From positions 1,054,001 to 1,118,000 of the forward strand of contig CBDAKK010000008.1 in the NCBI GenBank assembly GCA_965196605.1: DNA of 64,000 nt, in the 5' to 3' direction. The DNA comes from CBDAKK01 sp965196605 (GTDB lineage Bacteria > Spirochaetota > Spirochaetia > WTKD01 > G963693115). Position 1 is the first letter of the stretch; each line of letters opens with the position of its first letter. The translations under genes and the position numbers were made by a program. The notes beneath the pieces were generated by a model. It was not told where the DNA came from. It did not search any database and worked only from the letters and a program-made list of their open reading frames with translations. Shown in pieces: positions 9,171 to 18,161 of the stretch.

Positions 9171-9414
9171 CAAGGAAGGCTTGTTTTTTTTCCAAGAAGG
9201 CTTTGCATTGTTGGACGCAATATTGTGGACGGTCTTAGTTTCCTACGTGTTTTTAAGCCTCATGCTCATGACTACGGGCATGGCGCGCTCTGCTGCAAAA
9301 GTAGTACAGGGTTACCAACAGTGGTTTGCGCGCGGCTATGAATATGAAAGCTATTCGCGAAGGCTGTATTACGAGAGTGGGGAGCATGCAAGTGCTAAAA
9401 CAAGCAGGCGCTAG
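9139..9414 (+). CDS. Minor pseudopilin, GspI/GspH-like, short
   Basis: About 91 residues starting with GTG at 9139, chosen because AAGGAGG lies 8 nt upstream; an earlier GTG at 9118 is in the same frame. The prepilin-like motif is QEG|FALLDAILW followed by a hydrophobic helix. Position +5 is Asp instead of the conserved Glu. The globular part is very short. Its place between gspG and gspJ suggests the GspI or GspH slot. It overlaps gspG by 32 nt and gspJ by 29 nt. Assignment to I rather than H is not certain. Confidence 0.65.
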   Translation: MRKIFHRLNSNKEGLFFFQEGFALLDAILWTVLVSYVFLSLMLMTTGMARSAAKVVQGYQQWFARGYEYESYSRRLYYESGEHASAKTSRR

Positions 9415-9928
9415 GTGGGCAGATGGCTTTAGCCTCATTGAGTCTCTTATAGCACTTATGTTACTTATGAGCATTACGGCGCTTATCCTTTCTGCGTTTT
9501 CTGGTATTTCCAAAAAAATTACCACGGCTGTGGAGGCGCAGAAGGCCTACAAAAAGCTTATGGAAGCCTACCATGTTGTTCAAGGTTATGCAAACCGGGC
9601 ATGCCCTCCATTTTGGCTTAAAGAGCCTACTACTAAGATTACTGGGAAAAGCGTAGAACTCAATTACATTGATGGAGTACAAGATGCGCGCATGCGTATT
9701 GAATGGAAACCTAGCATGGTAAGCGTGTGGGAGGCCGATGAGAAAAAGGAAGAAATGGCCGTGCCAAGCTATGAGGTGAATGTGTACCAGCCAAAGAAGC
9801 CAAGCGTAGCGCGCGCGCGTGAGCATAGTTCTAAGGCGGGCTTTGTGATAGAGCTAGGCCGTGGTGACACCTCAATGCGTTTACTCGTTCAATTGCCTTG
9901 TTACAGCCTTTTTAAGGACGTGCTTTAA
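9386..9928 (+). CDS. gspJ: Minor pseudopilin GspJ-like
   Basis: About 180 residues from the ATG at 9386. The prepilin motif ADG|FSLIESLIALMLL has Glu at +5 and a long hydrophobic helix, which fits the minor pseudopilins of the pseudopilus tip. The remaining ~140 residues form a globular domain without recognisable motifs. The GspJ label comes mainly from order (after the I-like gene and before the K-like gene). The start overlaps the end of the previous gene. Confidence 0.7.
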   Translation: MQVLKQAGARWADGFSLIESLIALMLLMSITALILSAFSGISKKITTAVEAQKAYKKLMEAYHVVQGYANRACPPFWLKEPTTKITGKSVELNYIDGVQDARMRIEWKPSMVSVWEADEKKEEMAVPSYEVNVYQPKKPSVARAREHSSKAGFVIELGRGDTSMRLLVQLPCYSLFKDVL

Positions 9929-9947
9929 ATTTTACGTGGTATACAGC

Positions 9948-11039
9948 ATGCGTAGTACTCCATTTTTTCACCAAACAGGCATGGACATTATGGTGCGCCG
10001 TGGTGACAACGCTGAAAACGTCGCACTTCCTGCGCGCTATGAACGCGGCATGATAACGGTGACTGCCTTGCTCGTACTCTCGAGCTCTGTGGTGATTTAC
10101 CTCGCTGTGCAGTCGGTCTTTATTTCGCACAAGGCCTTGTTGGGCAAATACAATGCCCTTCAGAAAGAAGAACAGGCGCTTAAAACCATAAGCGCACAGC
10201 TCATACCGCAGGTCATAAAAAGCGGTGCCGTACCACCGTGGTTTACAAAGCAACATGCGGCATATGAAATATTTCTGCAAGACCATTCGGGCAAAATACA
10301 CGCAAGTTTTGTGCACAAATTTTGGTTTAATGCTTCTGCCATAGGTGCATTGTTTGAAAACAAAGAAGACGAAAAGAAGGAAGCATTTACAAAGTTTTTA
10401 GAGCTACGGGAAGCTGCCGGAGTCACGGGCGACTACGCGCCCTACCTTACAGAAAAGACTTCGAGTTTTCTCACGCTTCATGCCTTGGTAAATGTAAATG
10501 CGGATAGTTTTATTGCCATTGAAAAACTGCTGGTACTAAATGGCGTTGAAAAAAAAGTAGTAAAAGCATTCTTACAAGAACTCGGAGACAACGATGCAAG
10601 AGAAAACTATCTTAATCCCCAAGGCTTACAAAAGCTTTTTAAGAAACACAATATTCCACACTTTTTTTTACGGATATTTGTCGCAGAGCCAATTATAAAC
10701 ATTAACGCAGTACCCATGAAAATGCTGCCAAATATTTTGAAATTGACTCCATTTGAAATTACCAATTATGAAGAGGCACTTCGTTTTATTACGCGTAAAA
10801 GAGAGGCAGGTATTTCCATTACCATACAAGACATGCGCAAAAACATAATAACGCATTTGGATGATCAGTTTTTTTTTAAAATTTTCACGGACAAAAGCAG
10901 CGTGTATGAAACGCGCGTTTGTGGCAATGCCCTGTGTCATAGCAGCCTTGTTATGCGCGTGCAAAAAGATACCGAAAAAAATCCAGATCCCGAAAATACT
11001 TTTTGGAAAGTAGTGGAGGACAGAATTGAGCGTAAGTGA
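9948..11039 (+). CDS. gspK: GspK-like minor pseudopilin
   Basis: About 363 residues from the ATG at 9948. Other in-frame ATGs at 9981 and 9990 are also possible because no clear ribosome site decides. The N-terminal segment ERG|MITVTALLVL is a prepilin-like helix without Glu at +5, as is usual for GspK. The middle has helix-hairpin-helix-like SAM segments (PIININAVPMKMLPNIL) of the GspK alpha domain. It would cap the pseudopilus tip with I and J. It overlaps the next gene by 14 nt. Confidence 0.75.
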   Translation: MRSTPFFHQTGMDIMVRRGDNAENVALPARYERGMITVTALLVLSSSVVIYLAVQSVFISHKALLGKYNALQKEEQALKTISAQLIPQVIKSGAVPPWFTKQHAAYEIFLQDHSGKIHASFVHKFWFNASAIGALFENKEDEKKEAFTKFLELREAAGVTGDYAPYLTEKTSSFLTLHALVNVNADSFIAIEKLLVLNGVEKKVVKAFLQELGDNDARENYLNPQGLQKLFKKHNIPHFFLRIFVAEPIININAVPMKMLPNILKLTPFEITNYEEALRFITRKREAGISITIQDMRKNIITHLDDQFFFKIFTDKSSVYETRVCGNALCHSSLVMRVQKDTEKNPDPENTFWKVVEDRIERK

Positions 11040-12199
11040 ATTATACCCCACTGTCGGGTCTCTACAGTCCAAGACGCTACAGGTGTGTGGACAGCCGCTG
11101 CTGAGTGAAAAGTACTATTCGTTTTATGTTGCGGATATACCGGAGGGTCTCCCTTTGAAGCTTGTAGGGGATTTTATAAAAAATTATTTGGAAGAACACA
11201 TGCCCGTGTTCTTCGATCAAGTGCACATTCAGTACCTCATGGTAGAACTCCCTACGTCCCTCAACGGCGCGGCGCGGCTTGCAAAGAGGCGAGAGCTCAA
11301 AACGCCAAGCATACATTGTAGCATGCCCAAAAGCACAACTTGCCGTGGACTACCCTAAAAAAACGCAGTTTGTAATACCAGAGCTCTTGCTCTGCAATGT
11401 GTTTTTTCAATGGAATAAAAGGCTGCAAGGTTGTTACGCTGCACTGGTTAATAAACACCTGCATGTTATGCGCTACCAGCACAATGTATTGGTACAGCAT
11501 GAGAGCATTGCGTTGAATGAGAACGCGAGAGGCAGTTCGCGCATTGCCGAGAAAAAAGCCTTGGTTGATGAGATTGCACGCCTTGTGAAAAAAAACGCGG
11601 TAGTGCATGAGGGCGTGCAGGTGCTGTGCCAAGGCACGTATGCGGCGGCGCTGGATGAAGCTTGTGTGGAGTTGAAGATGCACAATGTGGTGGTGCGTAG
11701 TTTTGATGCGCTCAAGCGGGTGCATAAGCAGGCTCTGTTTGTGGTAAGGCAACACCGCGCGCCCGCCTTGTTGCGCTATGCGTGTGCTACGCTGCTAGGG
11801 CTACTCATTGGCTTGGGGGTTTTTAACGTGTACACTGCGCCTACACGGCGGGCGTACACGCGCGCGCGCGCAGAACTTACAGCAGAGAGTACAAAGCTTA
11901 TTGCAGTTCAAAAGCAGCTTGTGGGAGTGCGCGCCATAGAGGACAAAAAAAACAAGCAGAACTTGTATGCATTGCTTGAGCGTCTTATTACAGTGGTTGA
12001 TTCGAGTTTTGTTTTAGAGCGTATTGCTTTACAAAAAACAGGCGGAGAAAAATACACCGCGCTCATTGCAGCGCGCGCGAAAGAAGCACTTGCTGTGCTA
12101 GAGGCACTTAAAAACGCAAAATTGTTTAGTACCCTTGTACTTGAGCAAGTGAAAAAAAACCGAGCGGTTGAGTATTTTACGCTGAAAGGAGGTTTGTAG
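11026..12199 (+). pseudogene. gspL: GspL-like inner-membrane protein, frameshifted at an A4 run
   Basis: Two overlapping frames, 11026-11358 and 11279-12199, together look like one GspL. There is a cytoplasmic actin-like domain, one transmembrane helix (about 11770-11830, LLRYACATLLGLLIGLGVF) and a periplasmic end with a ferredoxin-like fold pattern. The join falls at the AAAA run 11299-11302. Removing one A gives continuous reading (RRELK|RQAYIV). GspL links the ATPase GspE to GspM. If the shift is real, the product is truncated before the membrane helix unless slippage rescues it. Identification rests on operon order and topology; sequence similarity is weak. Confidence 0.65.
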
Positions 12200-12741
12200 T
12201 GTTTGAGAAAAAATTGCGCACCATGCTTGCGGGTAGCACAAAAACCGTGCATCTTTTGTGCGTGCTATGCGCTGTACTCCTAGTGTTGCTTTGTGTTGTC
12301 TCTTATGGTTTTTTTTCACGTGCGCGCTCATTCAATGCACTAGAGCTTGAAAGCGTGCACGGGCAATTGCGCGCAGCTGTAAAGCGCGTTGCCTTGTTAG
12401 GCAAAACTGGTGAGGCGCGCACAGAAGAGAAAATGCTGCCCGCGCAGTTTGGCACGGCCTGTACGGAAGTCATAAAAAGCACTTTGAATGACAAGCGCTT
12501 TGACGGCGCGGGGAATGCGGTGGAATACACCATAATCGAAAGCGAGAGAGCCGTTGAGTGGAGCTACAGCATGAGCGGAGCAATAGAGCAGCTGCTACGC
12601 GTTTTGAAGGCTGTCAATGAATTTGTGCGCGACAAACCCTATATACGAATAGACCTCAGCCGTTTGACGCGTACCGTAGCCAAGACTAGGCGCAAGGAAT
12701 ATGCGCTTGCAATGAAGGTGGTCTATGAGAAACAGGATTAA
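12199..12741 (+). CDS. gspM: GspM-like inner-membrane protein
   Basis: A 180-residue protein with a short cytoplasmic N-terminus, one transmembrane helix (about residues 18-38) and a periplasmic domain. This topology, plus its place directly after the L-like gene, fits GspM, which partners GspL in the inner-membrane platform. No sequence motif is decisive. The start overlaps the previous stop by one base (TAGTG), and it overlaps the next gene by 17 nt. Confidence 0.6.
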   Translation: MFEKKLRTMLAGSTKTVHLLCVLCAVLLVLLCVVSYGFFSRARSFNALELESVHGQLRAAVKRVALLGKTGEARTEEKMLPAQFGTACTEVIKSTLNDKRFDGAGNAVEYTIIESERAVEWSYSMSGAIEQLLRVLKAVNEFVRDKPYIRIDLSRLTRTVAKTRRKEYALAMKVVYEKQD

Positions 12742-13268
12742 TGGTGCAGCTTGGAAGTCGACACTGCCCTTGCTTGTTTGTTTTACATTAGCAGCCTTGG
12801 CAGCCTTTGGCTTAAGCCTTGTACTCAAAGGCACGGTGCCTAAAGCGCAGGACACACAGTCTTTTAGCAAGGAGCGTACGCTCTTGCGCAGTGTAGAGCG
12901 CGCCGTGCTTGCAATGCAGGGCGAGCATGAACATGTGCAAAAAAATGAGAAAAGTGTTGCAGACCTTGCGCGCTATTTTGCAAGAGCGCAGGCAGCGCTA
13001 ACACAGCGCCCAGCTACCGCATATACACCGCAGCAAAGGGGGACCTGAGTACGCAGGGCATTTACGCTTTGTAGGCTACTTGCGAGAAAAAGACGGGACA
13101 AACCTGTATTTGTTTACCGATGAGCGAAATTACTCTGTGGTGAAATTGGGCATGCACGATGGACGCGGCATACAGCGGGGCTTGTACAAAACCACCAGCA
13201 TACACGAAGAAACGCAGAGCATATTTTTTACTTATGAAAACAAACAATACGAGGTGAGGTATGAATAA
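12725..13268 (+). pseudogene. GspC/PilP-like periplasmic protein, frameshifted at a G5 run
   Basis: The first frame (12725-13048) encodes one transmembrane helix (about residues 13-35) and a periplasmic linker, then stops. The downstream frame continues GHLRFVGYLREKDG...LFTDERNYSVVKLG, a pattern like the HR/PilP domain of GspC that meets the secretin. The two join at GGGGG (13038-13042); one G fewer gives uninterrupted reading to 13268. It is the last T2SS gene, and its final codons overlap the next start at 13261. The C-like label is an inference from topology, the domain pattern and position. Confidence 0.5.
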
Positions 13269-13279
13269 CAAAGCTAAAA

Positions 13280-13738
13280 GAATGCAATATGCATCAGTTT
13301 GCTGTGTTCTCATCTTTCTTTTGTTGTATCGCATTATTGCGCGTGTTATCTCAGTAATTACTGCTTTAGCACACAGGATGTTTTTCTTTGATGCGAATAC
13401 TCCATTTCTGCTCCGCTGCGCTCCGCAATCTGAATGTCAGCATCCCCTCGCTTCGCTCGTGACTTTTTGGTTCTTTTTCTTTTCTTTTTGCGTCCTCAAA
13501 AAGAAAAGAAAAAGAACGGCCATCGGAAGCGATATCATAATGCGCCTTGCGTCATGGCCACCCACAGCGTGGGAACAAAAACTAAGCAACCTGTGCGCAG
13601 CACCAAAAGCCGACAAGCGGAGTGCCCTGTGCGCAGCACCAAAAGCCGACAAGCGGAGTGACCCGTGCGCAGCACCTACAGCAGACAAGCGGAGCGCCCT
13701 GTGCGCAGCACAAACCCATGCCCTCTGCCAAGAGAATC
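13280..13738 (-). repeat. Mosaic hairpin repeat block bounded by a 47-bp duplication
   Basis: This block carries the dispersed modules in reverse: TTACTGCTTTAGCACACAGG (13357), CATCCCCTCGCTTCGCTCGTG (13441), a perfect hairpin (13470-13517), then several imperfect copies of GTGCGCAGCACC...GCCGACAAGCGGAG (13590-13710). It is flanked by direct copies (about 43/47 identical) of the sequence spanning the end of the C-like gene and the start of the next gene, at 13234-13280 and 13739-13785. An open frame at 13261-13773 crosses it, but most of its residues come from the repeat and I do not count it as a gene. Confidence 0.85.
13470..13517. repeat. Perfect 20-bp hairpin with 8-nt loop (variant sequence)
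   Basis: Arms 13470-13489 and 13498-13517 pair perfectly around loop GCGTCCTC. The placement of C among T (and of G among A) differs from the 2561 copy, yet every change is matched on the other arm. Confidence 0.9.
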
Positions 13739-13765
13739 ATGAAAACAAACAATACGAGGTTAGAT

Positions 13766-14560
13766 ATGAATAACAAAGTTAGAAGCAAAGTGTACACCAT
13801 GGCTTTGGTCATGGGTGTGGTGGCAGCGCTGCTTGGGGGGTGCCGCAGCGTGCGCAAGGAATTTGTGAGTGCAGACTTGTGGGGCGTTGTCTATGACATG
13901 GATGGACAATCAGTTGCTCAGGTAAAAGTCACAGAAGTTGTAGAAAAAGACAATACGCGCAAAGAAAAACTGCTTGCGGTTTCCGATGTGGATGGGCGCT
14001 TTATTATACCGCGCTTAGACTATGGCGAGCATGTTTTTGAATTTGAAGCGGAGGGGTATGAGAAGCACCGCGGCAGTATATATTTTTCTAAGCGGGGTCA
14101 AATTTTACACACAAGGTTGTACACCTACTATCAGTTGAGGCGCGATTTGGAAGATGCCATAACGATGGAGGAGTGGAAGGAAGCAGAGGTATTTGTAGAG
14201 CGGCTTTCTACAATGAAGCAAAGCAGTGAGCGCGAAATTGTGTACTACCACGCGGTTATTTTGTACAAGCAAGGCGAGTATGTACAGGCTGCCAATGTGC
14301 TACAAGCGCACCTTGGCAAGTTGGGCAGGGCGCGTGATGGTGTGTATGCCTACTTGTTTTTGGCGGATATATACGAGTATGCTATTGGAAACTACACGGG
14401 CGCGGCTGAGTATTTGGAAAAGGCGCTGAGGCATAGGAATGTTGGGCTTGTGGTGAAGAAGCAGATAGAAAAGCGCCTGAGTCGCTTTGCAGTTGAAAGA
14501 GCAGAGAAAGTAGAAAAAGAAGAAAAAGTACACAAAGAGTTACAAGATGTAGTACAATAA
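13766..14560 (+). CDS. Lipoprotein with carboxypeptidase-regulatory-like domain and TPR-like helices
   Basis: 264 residues from the ATG at 13766. The signal peptide ends in a lipobox LGGC (Cys about residue 26), so it should be lipid-anchored. Residues about 35-110 match the CarboxypepD_reg-like beta-sandwich (GVVYDMDGQSVAQVKV, DVDGRFIIPRLDYGEH). Residues about 125-240 form TPR-like helices, and the tail is Lys/Glu-rich. It follows the T2SS genes on the same strand, separated by the repeat insertion, and heads a short run of envelope proteins. It may be a T2SS accessory or pilotin-like protein, but that is inference from context only. Confidence 0.75.
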   Translation: MNNKVRSKVYTMALVMGVVAALLGGCRSVRKEFVSADLWGVVYDMDGQSVAQVKVTEVVEKDNTRKEKLLAVSDVDGRFIIPRLDYGEHVFEFEAEGYEKHRGSIYFSKRGQILHTRLYTYYQLRRDLEDAITMEEWKEAEVFVERLSTMKQSSEREIVYYHAVILYKQGEYVQAANVLQAHLGKLGRARDGVYAYLFLADIYEYAIGNYTGAAEYLEKALRHRNVGLVVKKQIEKRLSRFAVERAEKVEKEEKVHKELQDVVQ

Positions 14561-14612
14561 CAATTATGTAATGTTTGATTCAAAGTGTATTTTTGAAATA
14601 TTTGGAGATAGT

Positions 14613-15140
14613 ATGCAAAAGAAACGAATATGGAATTGTCTTGTTGAAAAACACAGACCATGGCGTTTTTGTGCCTTGTTGGTTTTGTTCGTATTTTTTA
14701 TATTTCTTACTGCGTGTGCACAGCCTTTGCAACGCCCCTTTACCATAAATAATGCAAAAATAGTACGTAGCAGCACGGGAGCGTGTTACAAAATTGCGGG
14801 CATAGAGTTGAGCCTGTACAACAGCAAGGCTGCATATATAAACAAGTTGCGTATTTATGCGCGCCTGTACGCCGTGAGCCAAACGGGCAGCGGTAGCAAA
14901 AGCACCACCAGCTATAGGGGAGTGCCGACTCATGGCAAAAACGAAATAAAGCGTGTTATTGATGTATCGATTGCGGGCAAGGAGCGCAGTACGGTGTGCA
15001 TTCCCTTGGATGACAAGTTGTCAGCGCTGCCTACAAAAAAGCTGCTAGCAAAGCCCTTTTACATTGAACAAGTCAGCTATGACTCTGGAGAAGTCTGGAA
15101 AGACACGCAAGGAATATATAGGCAAGGGATAGCCGAATGA
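14613..15140 (+). CDS. Small lipoprotein, unknown function
   Basis: 175 residues from the ATG at 14613, which has GGAG 8-11 nt upstream; the frame is open back to 14571 but without a ribosome site. A basic N-terminus and hydrophobic stretch end in the lipobox FLTAC. The mature part is beta-rich and polar and matches no family I recognise. It lies between the TPR-like lipoprotein and the clostripain-like protein, all on the same strand with short gaps, so the three may be co-transcribed and act together in the periplasm. Confidence 0.65.
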   Translation: MQKKRIWNCLVEKHRPWRFCALLVLFVFFIFLTACAQPLQRPFTINNAKIVRSSTGACYKIAGIELSLYNSKAAYINKLRIYARLYAVSQTGSGSKSTTSYRGVPTHGKNEIKRVIDVSIAGKERSTVCIPLDDKLSALPTKKLLAKPFYIEQVSYDSGEVWKDTQGIYRQGIAE

Positions 15141-15198
15141 TGGCGCAAGACTGGTAAAACCTTAAAAGTTTCAAAGTACTGGTGGAGGTAGTAGTACG

Positions 15199-16476
15199 GT
15201 GAAAAAACGCAAACACAATTTATACGCATTTCTGTGCGCGTATGTCTCTCTCATTTTTTTAATGGCCTTTGAATGTGGTCTTGAGGAGCTTGTGCTGGGA
15301 GAGGCTAAGAAGTACGAAATGGTGTTTATGCTGTATTTGTCGGGGGATAACAAGCGGGAAGAAGATGTTGTGCGGATTATAAACAAGCTGGAGGCCTCTG
15401 AAGCGGTGCGTAAGGTGCAGGTTGTGCTGCTGGTAGACCGTTCTACGGGGTACTACCGTGGGCAAGGGGACTGGAGGGACACGCGCGCCTATGAAGTGAG
15501 TTATGACGCACAGGACAGCAGCGTGATAAAGTCAAGGCGCATTGGATTAAGCCGTCTAGGACTTACGACGAGCAACATAGTTGAACTAGACATGGGCTCT
15601 CGGCACACCTTGGCGGACTTTGTGGGCGAGGTGAAGAAGAAGTACGGGAACAATGAGACAAAGTATGCCTTGATGATAGCCGGAGCGTCTGAAGACTGGT
15701 ACAGCGTGGGTGTTGACGAAGAGAATAGAAACAATGCGCTTGAAATACGGGAGATAGGGGATGCACTTAATGCTGCCGGTGGCGTGGATTATTTGATGCT
15801 GGAGGACATGCCCTTGACCATGTCCTTGTGGCATGGGGTAGCGAATCACGCGAAGGTCCTTGTAGCAAGCCCCGAGTACAAGCCAATGAGAAGCATGCAG
15901 TGGAACTTTGATGAGATGCTTAAGAGCATGGCAGCGCATGCGAAGGATGAGACAAAGCTGGTGCAAGGCATGATACGTGCCTACAGAAACACCGAATTGG
16001 TTGCGGTACGCGGGAGTGGCGTGCAAAAGGTATCAAATGCGCTTAAAGCCTACGCAACAGCAATGAACGCGAGAATGACAACAAGGGCATTGCGGGATGA
16101 TTACAAAGTGCGAATACGCAATACTAGGCAGGTAGAGGCTGAGTATGTTACGGACAAAAATTACTTTGTGGATGTGCAGAGCCTTATGAATGTGGGCGTA
16201 AGTGGCGTTGCCCCTGCGCCCATGCAGGCTGCCATGAAAAGGGCGCTGACTGCTGCCGTACTTGCGCGGAAGGGAAGCACTGCAAAAAACGCCGGGGGAG
16301 TGCTGGTGTACCTCTGCGGAGACAGCAAGGGGCAAGCAAACAAGGCGGCCGAGTATTACAAGCAAGGAAATGCAGCGGCTGAGATGAAGTTTGTAAAAAA
16401 AACGGACTACTGGGCACCAAATGAAAACACAAAAAGTGGCTTGCTCTACACACTTTGGTTTAAAACCACGTTTTAG
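15199..16476 (+). CDS. Clostripain-family (C11) fold protein lacking catalytic His and Cys
   Basis: 425 residues, GTG start with GGAGGT 10-15 nt upstream, and an N-terminal hydrophobic segment (about residues 10-23). The family pattern is clear: YLSGDNKREEDVVRIINKLE (beta1/helix), then ALMIAG.SEDW where active enzymes have LWDHGGGW, then VDYLMLEDMP..MSLW where they have a DACLM motif, then VLVASPEYKP. The catalytic His and Cys are both missing, so it is probably a pseudo-peptidase with a binding or scaffold role. It is the last gene of the envelope run after the T2SS. Confidence 0.7.
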   Translation: MKKRKHNLYAFLCAYVSLIFLMAFECGLEELVLGEAKKYEMVFMLYLSGDNKREEDVVRIINKLEASEAVRKVQVVLLVDRSTGYYRGQGDWRDTRAYEVSYDAQDSSVIKSRRIGLSRLGLTTSNIVELDMGSRHTLADFVGEVKKKYGNNETKYALMIAGASEDWYSVGVDEENRNNALEIREIGDALNAAGGVDYLMLEDMPLTMSLWHGVANHAKVLVASPEYKPMRSMQWNFDEMLKSMAAHAKDETKLVQGMIRAYRNTELVAVRGSGVQKVSNALKAYATAMNARMTTRALRDDYKVRIRNTRQVEAEYVTDKNYFVDVQSLMNVGVSGVAPAPMQAAMKRALTAAVLARKGSTAKNAGGVLVYLCGDSKGQANKAAEYYKQGNAAAEMKFVKKTDYWAPNENTKSGLLYTLWFKTTF

Positions 16477-16485
16477 GAGGAAAGT

Positions 16486-16524
16486 ATGAACACACACAAA
16501 ACACATCCCGTTCTTAGCACTCTA
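16486..16524 (+). pseudogene. Start of a lost gene, cut by a repeat block
   Basis: A strong ribosome site (AGGAGG, 16475-16480) precedes an ATG and about 13 codons. The known dispersed module (GCGTACCCTCCATGGCACGG) then begins and the frame runs on through repeat sequence to 17430. The signals indicate a gene that once followed the clostripain-like gene in the operon and was displaced. What it encoded cannot be told. Confidence 0.4.
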
Positions 16525-17385
16525 TGCGTACCCTCCATGGCACGGCTGTCGACTTCGGCTCTCGACTTTTTCCGTCGCACAGCCGTCCCACAGATGGTGA
16601 GCAGCGCACTCACACAAACTTACTTCCATACAATTTTCATACTTGCGCACAGTATCTATGTCATTACTGCTTTAGCACACAGGATGTTTTGCTATAAGCT
16701 CCATCTCTGTGTCGCGTTGCGACACTTATTTCAATTGTTTCTAGCCGCTCGCGCTTGTCGCGCTCCCGACTTTGGTGCGAGTACTCCATTTTTGCTACGC
16801 TGCGCTCCGCAATCTCAATGTCAGCACCCCCTCGCTACGCTCGTGACTTTTTGGTTCTTTTTTCTTTGGTGCAAGCTCCATGTTTGCGCCGCATCGCGGC
16901 ACTTATGCAATAGTTTGCACCCGTACCATCCCTGTCAGCCAATGCGTGCCCTCATCTTTCTTTTGTTGTATCGCATTATTGCGCGCGTCATCTTAGTAAT
17001 TACTGCTTTAGCACACAGCATGCTTTTTTCTCTTTTCTTTGGTACTTTCTTTTCTCTTTTTTTCGTGCCAAAAAAAGAGAAAAGAAAGTACAGCCGTCCG
17101 AGGATTTTGCATGTGGCGTTTAGCTACGTGGCCACCCACAGCGTGAACACACACACGGCGTACAGCCTACACGCGCGAAGCGTAGACACAGCCACCCGAA
17201 GCGATATCATACTGCGCCTTGCGCCATGGCCACCCACAGCGTGGGAACAAAAACTAAGCAACCCGTGCGAAGCACCTAAAGCCGACAAGCGGAGTGCCCT
17301 GTGCGCAGCACCTAAAGAAACATACAACCTTTTGTACAAAAGAACGCCCGCATGCGCAACAAGAACACGCGACCAAAAAACCTCC
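16525..17385 (-). repeat. Mosaic hairpin repeat block
   Basis: About 860 bp of dispersed modules. They include CATACTTGCGCACAGTATCT (16638), GCAAGCTCCATGTTTGCGCC (16870), two copies of ACTGCTTTAGCACACAG (16665, 17000), a perfect hairpin (17043-17090) and the GCCATGGCCACCCACAGCGT / GACAAGCGGAGTGCCCTGTG module (17222-17310). The modules have the orientation of the 13280 block. No credible gene is present. It separates the T2SS/lipoprotein run from the Rhs remnant. Confidence 0.85.
17043..17090. repeat. Perfect 20-bp hairpin with 8-nt loop (third sequence variant)
   Basis: Arms 17043-17062 and 17071-17090 (ending GAAAGTA) pair without mismatch around the loop TCGTGCCA. The arm sequence differs from the 2561 and 13470 copies. 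Confidence 0.9.
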
Positions 17386-17388
17386 CTA

Positions 17389-18152
17389 GGTGGATATTAT
17401 GCAAGCAACACTTACGCACTAGACCCCTGAGGAAGCATTAAAGCCTCATATAATTCTGGAAACTTGGCAGAAACTTATCATTATACAGCTTACGGAGTCT
17501 TGTATGACCATGAATCCTTAAACACCCAAGCAGACCAAAGCGACCAAGAACTAGCAACAAAACGCGCCTACAATGGCAAAGTAAGCCTTGCAGGAGGAAA
17601 ACTTTATAATTACGGCTATAGAGATTATGACCCTAATAATGGCATATTTCTCACAATTGACCCCATCCGCGATGGAGTCAATTGGTATGCTTACGTAGGA
17701 GGAGATCCAATTAATTTTATGATCCATTGGGGCTAATGCCAGATGCTATATGGGATTTTATAGTGGTTGGGGTAGGAATTGAAAATACTAAAGAAAGCAT
17801 TAAAAATAAAGACTGGATAAGCACAGGGTTAAATGCATTAGCAACTTCTGTTGATGCTGTTTTAAGTACAATACCTGTTTTACCTGCTGGTGCTTCTGTT
17901 TTAGCAAGTGCTGCTTCAGCAGCAAGTAACACAAGAGATATTGTTAAAAATATTAAGGAAAAAGATTACGCTGGAGCGACTAGATCTGTAATCAATACAG
18001 TCAGCTCTATAGTAGGAGGCATGACAAGTAAAGTTGCTTCGATTTCATCTTACGTAAGTAATAAAAGTAAAAGTTTTTTTAAAAATACCTCATCGGTTAA
18101 TTCACAAGAAAAAGATACTCAAAATAAAAAAAGTGATACAAAACATCGATAA
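17389..18152 (+). pseudogene. Rhs/YD-repeat protein, C-terminal remnant with short variable tail
   Basis: The translation reads through typical Rhs core sequence: GNLAETYHYTAYGVLYD, YNYGYRDYDPNNGIFLTIDP and YAYVGGDPINF, the end of the RHS-associated core. Two lesions are visible: an in-frame TGA at 17428-17430, and a frameshift at TTTT (17715-17718). An extra T would continue the canonical DPLGL join into the frame 17727-18152. The variable tail after DPLGL is about 135 residues, rich in Ala, Ser and Val; no nuclease motif is seen. All N-terminal Rhs repeats are missing. It is an orphan C-terminal cassette next to small membrane genes. Confidence 0.75.
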
Positions 18153-18161
18153 GGAAAAAGT

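Noticed and set aside
13261..13773. A 170-codon frame starting at a plausible ATG
   Set aside because: Only the first ~17 codons lie outside the repeat block. The rest translates dispersed repeat modules found in both orientations elsewhere.
16486..17430. A 314-codon frame after a strong ribosome site
   Set aside because: After about 13 codons it is repeat DNA, and its last codons are the Rhs remnant. I recorded only the gene stub.
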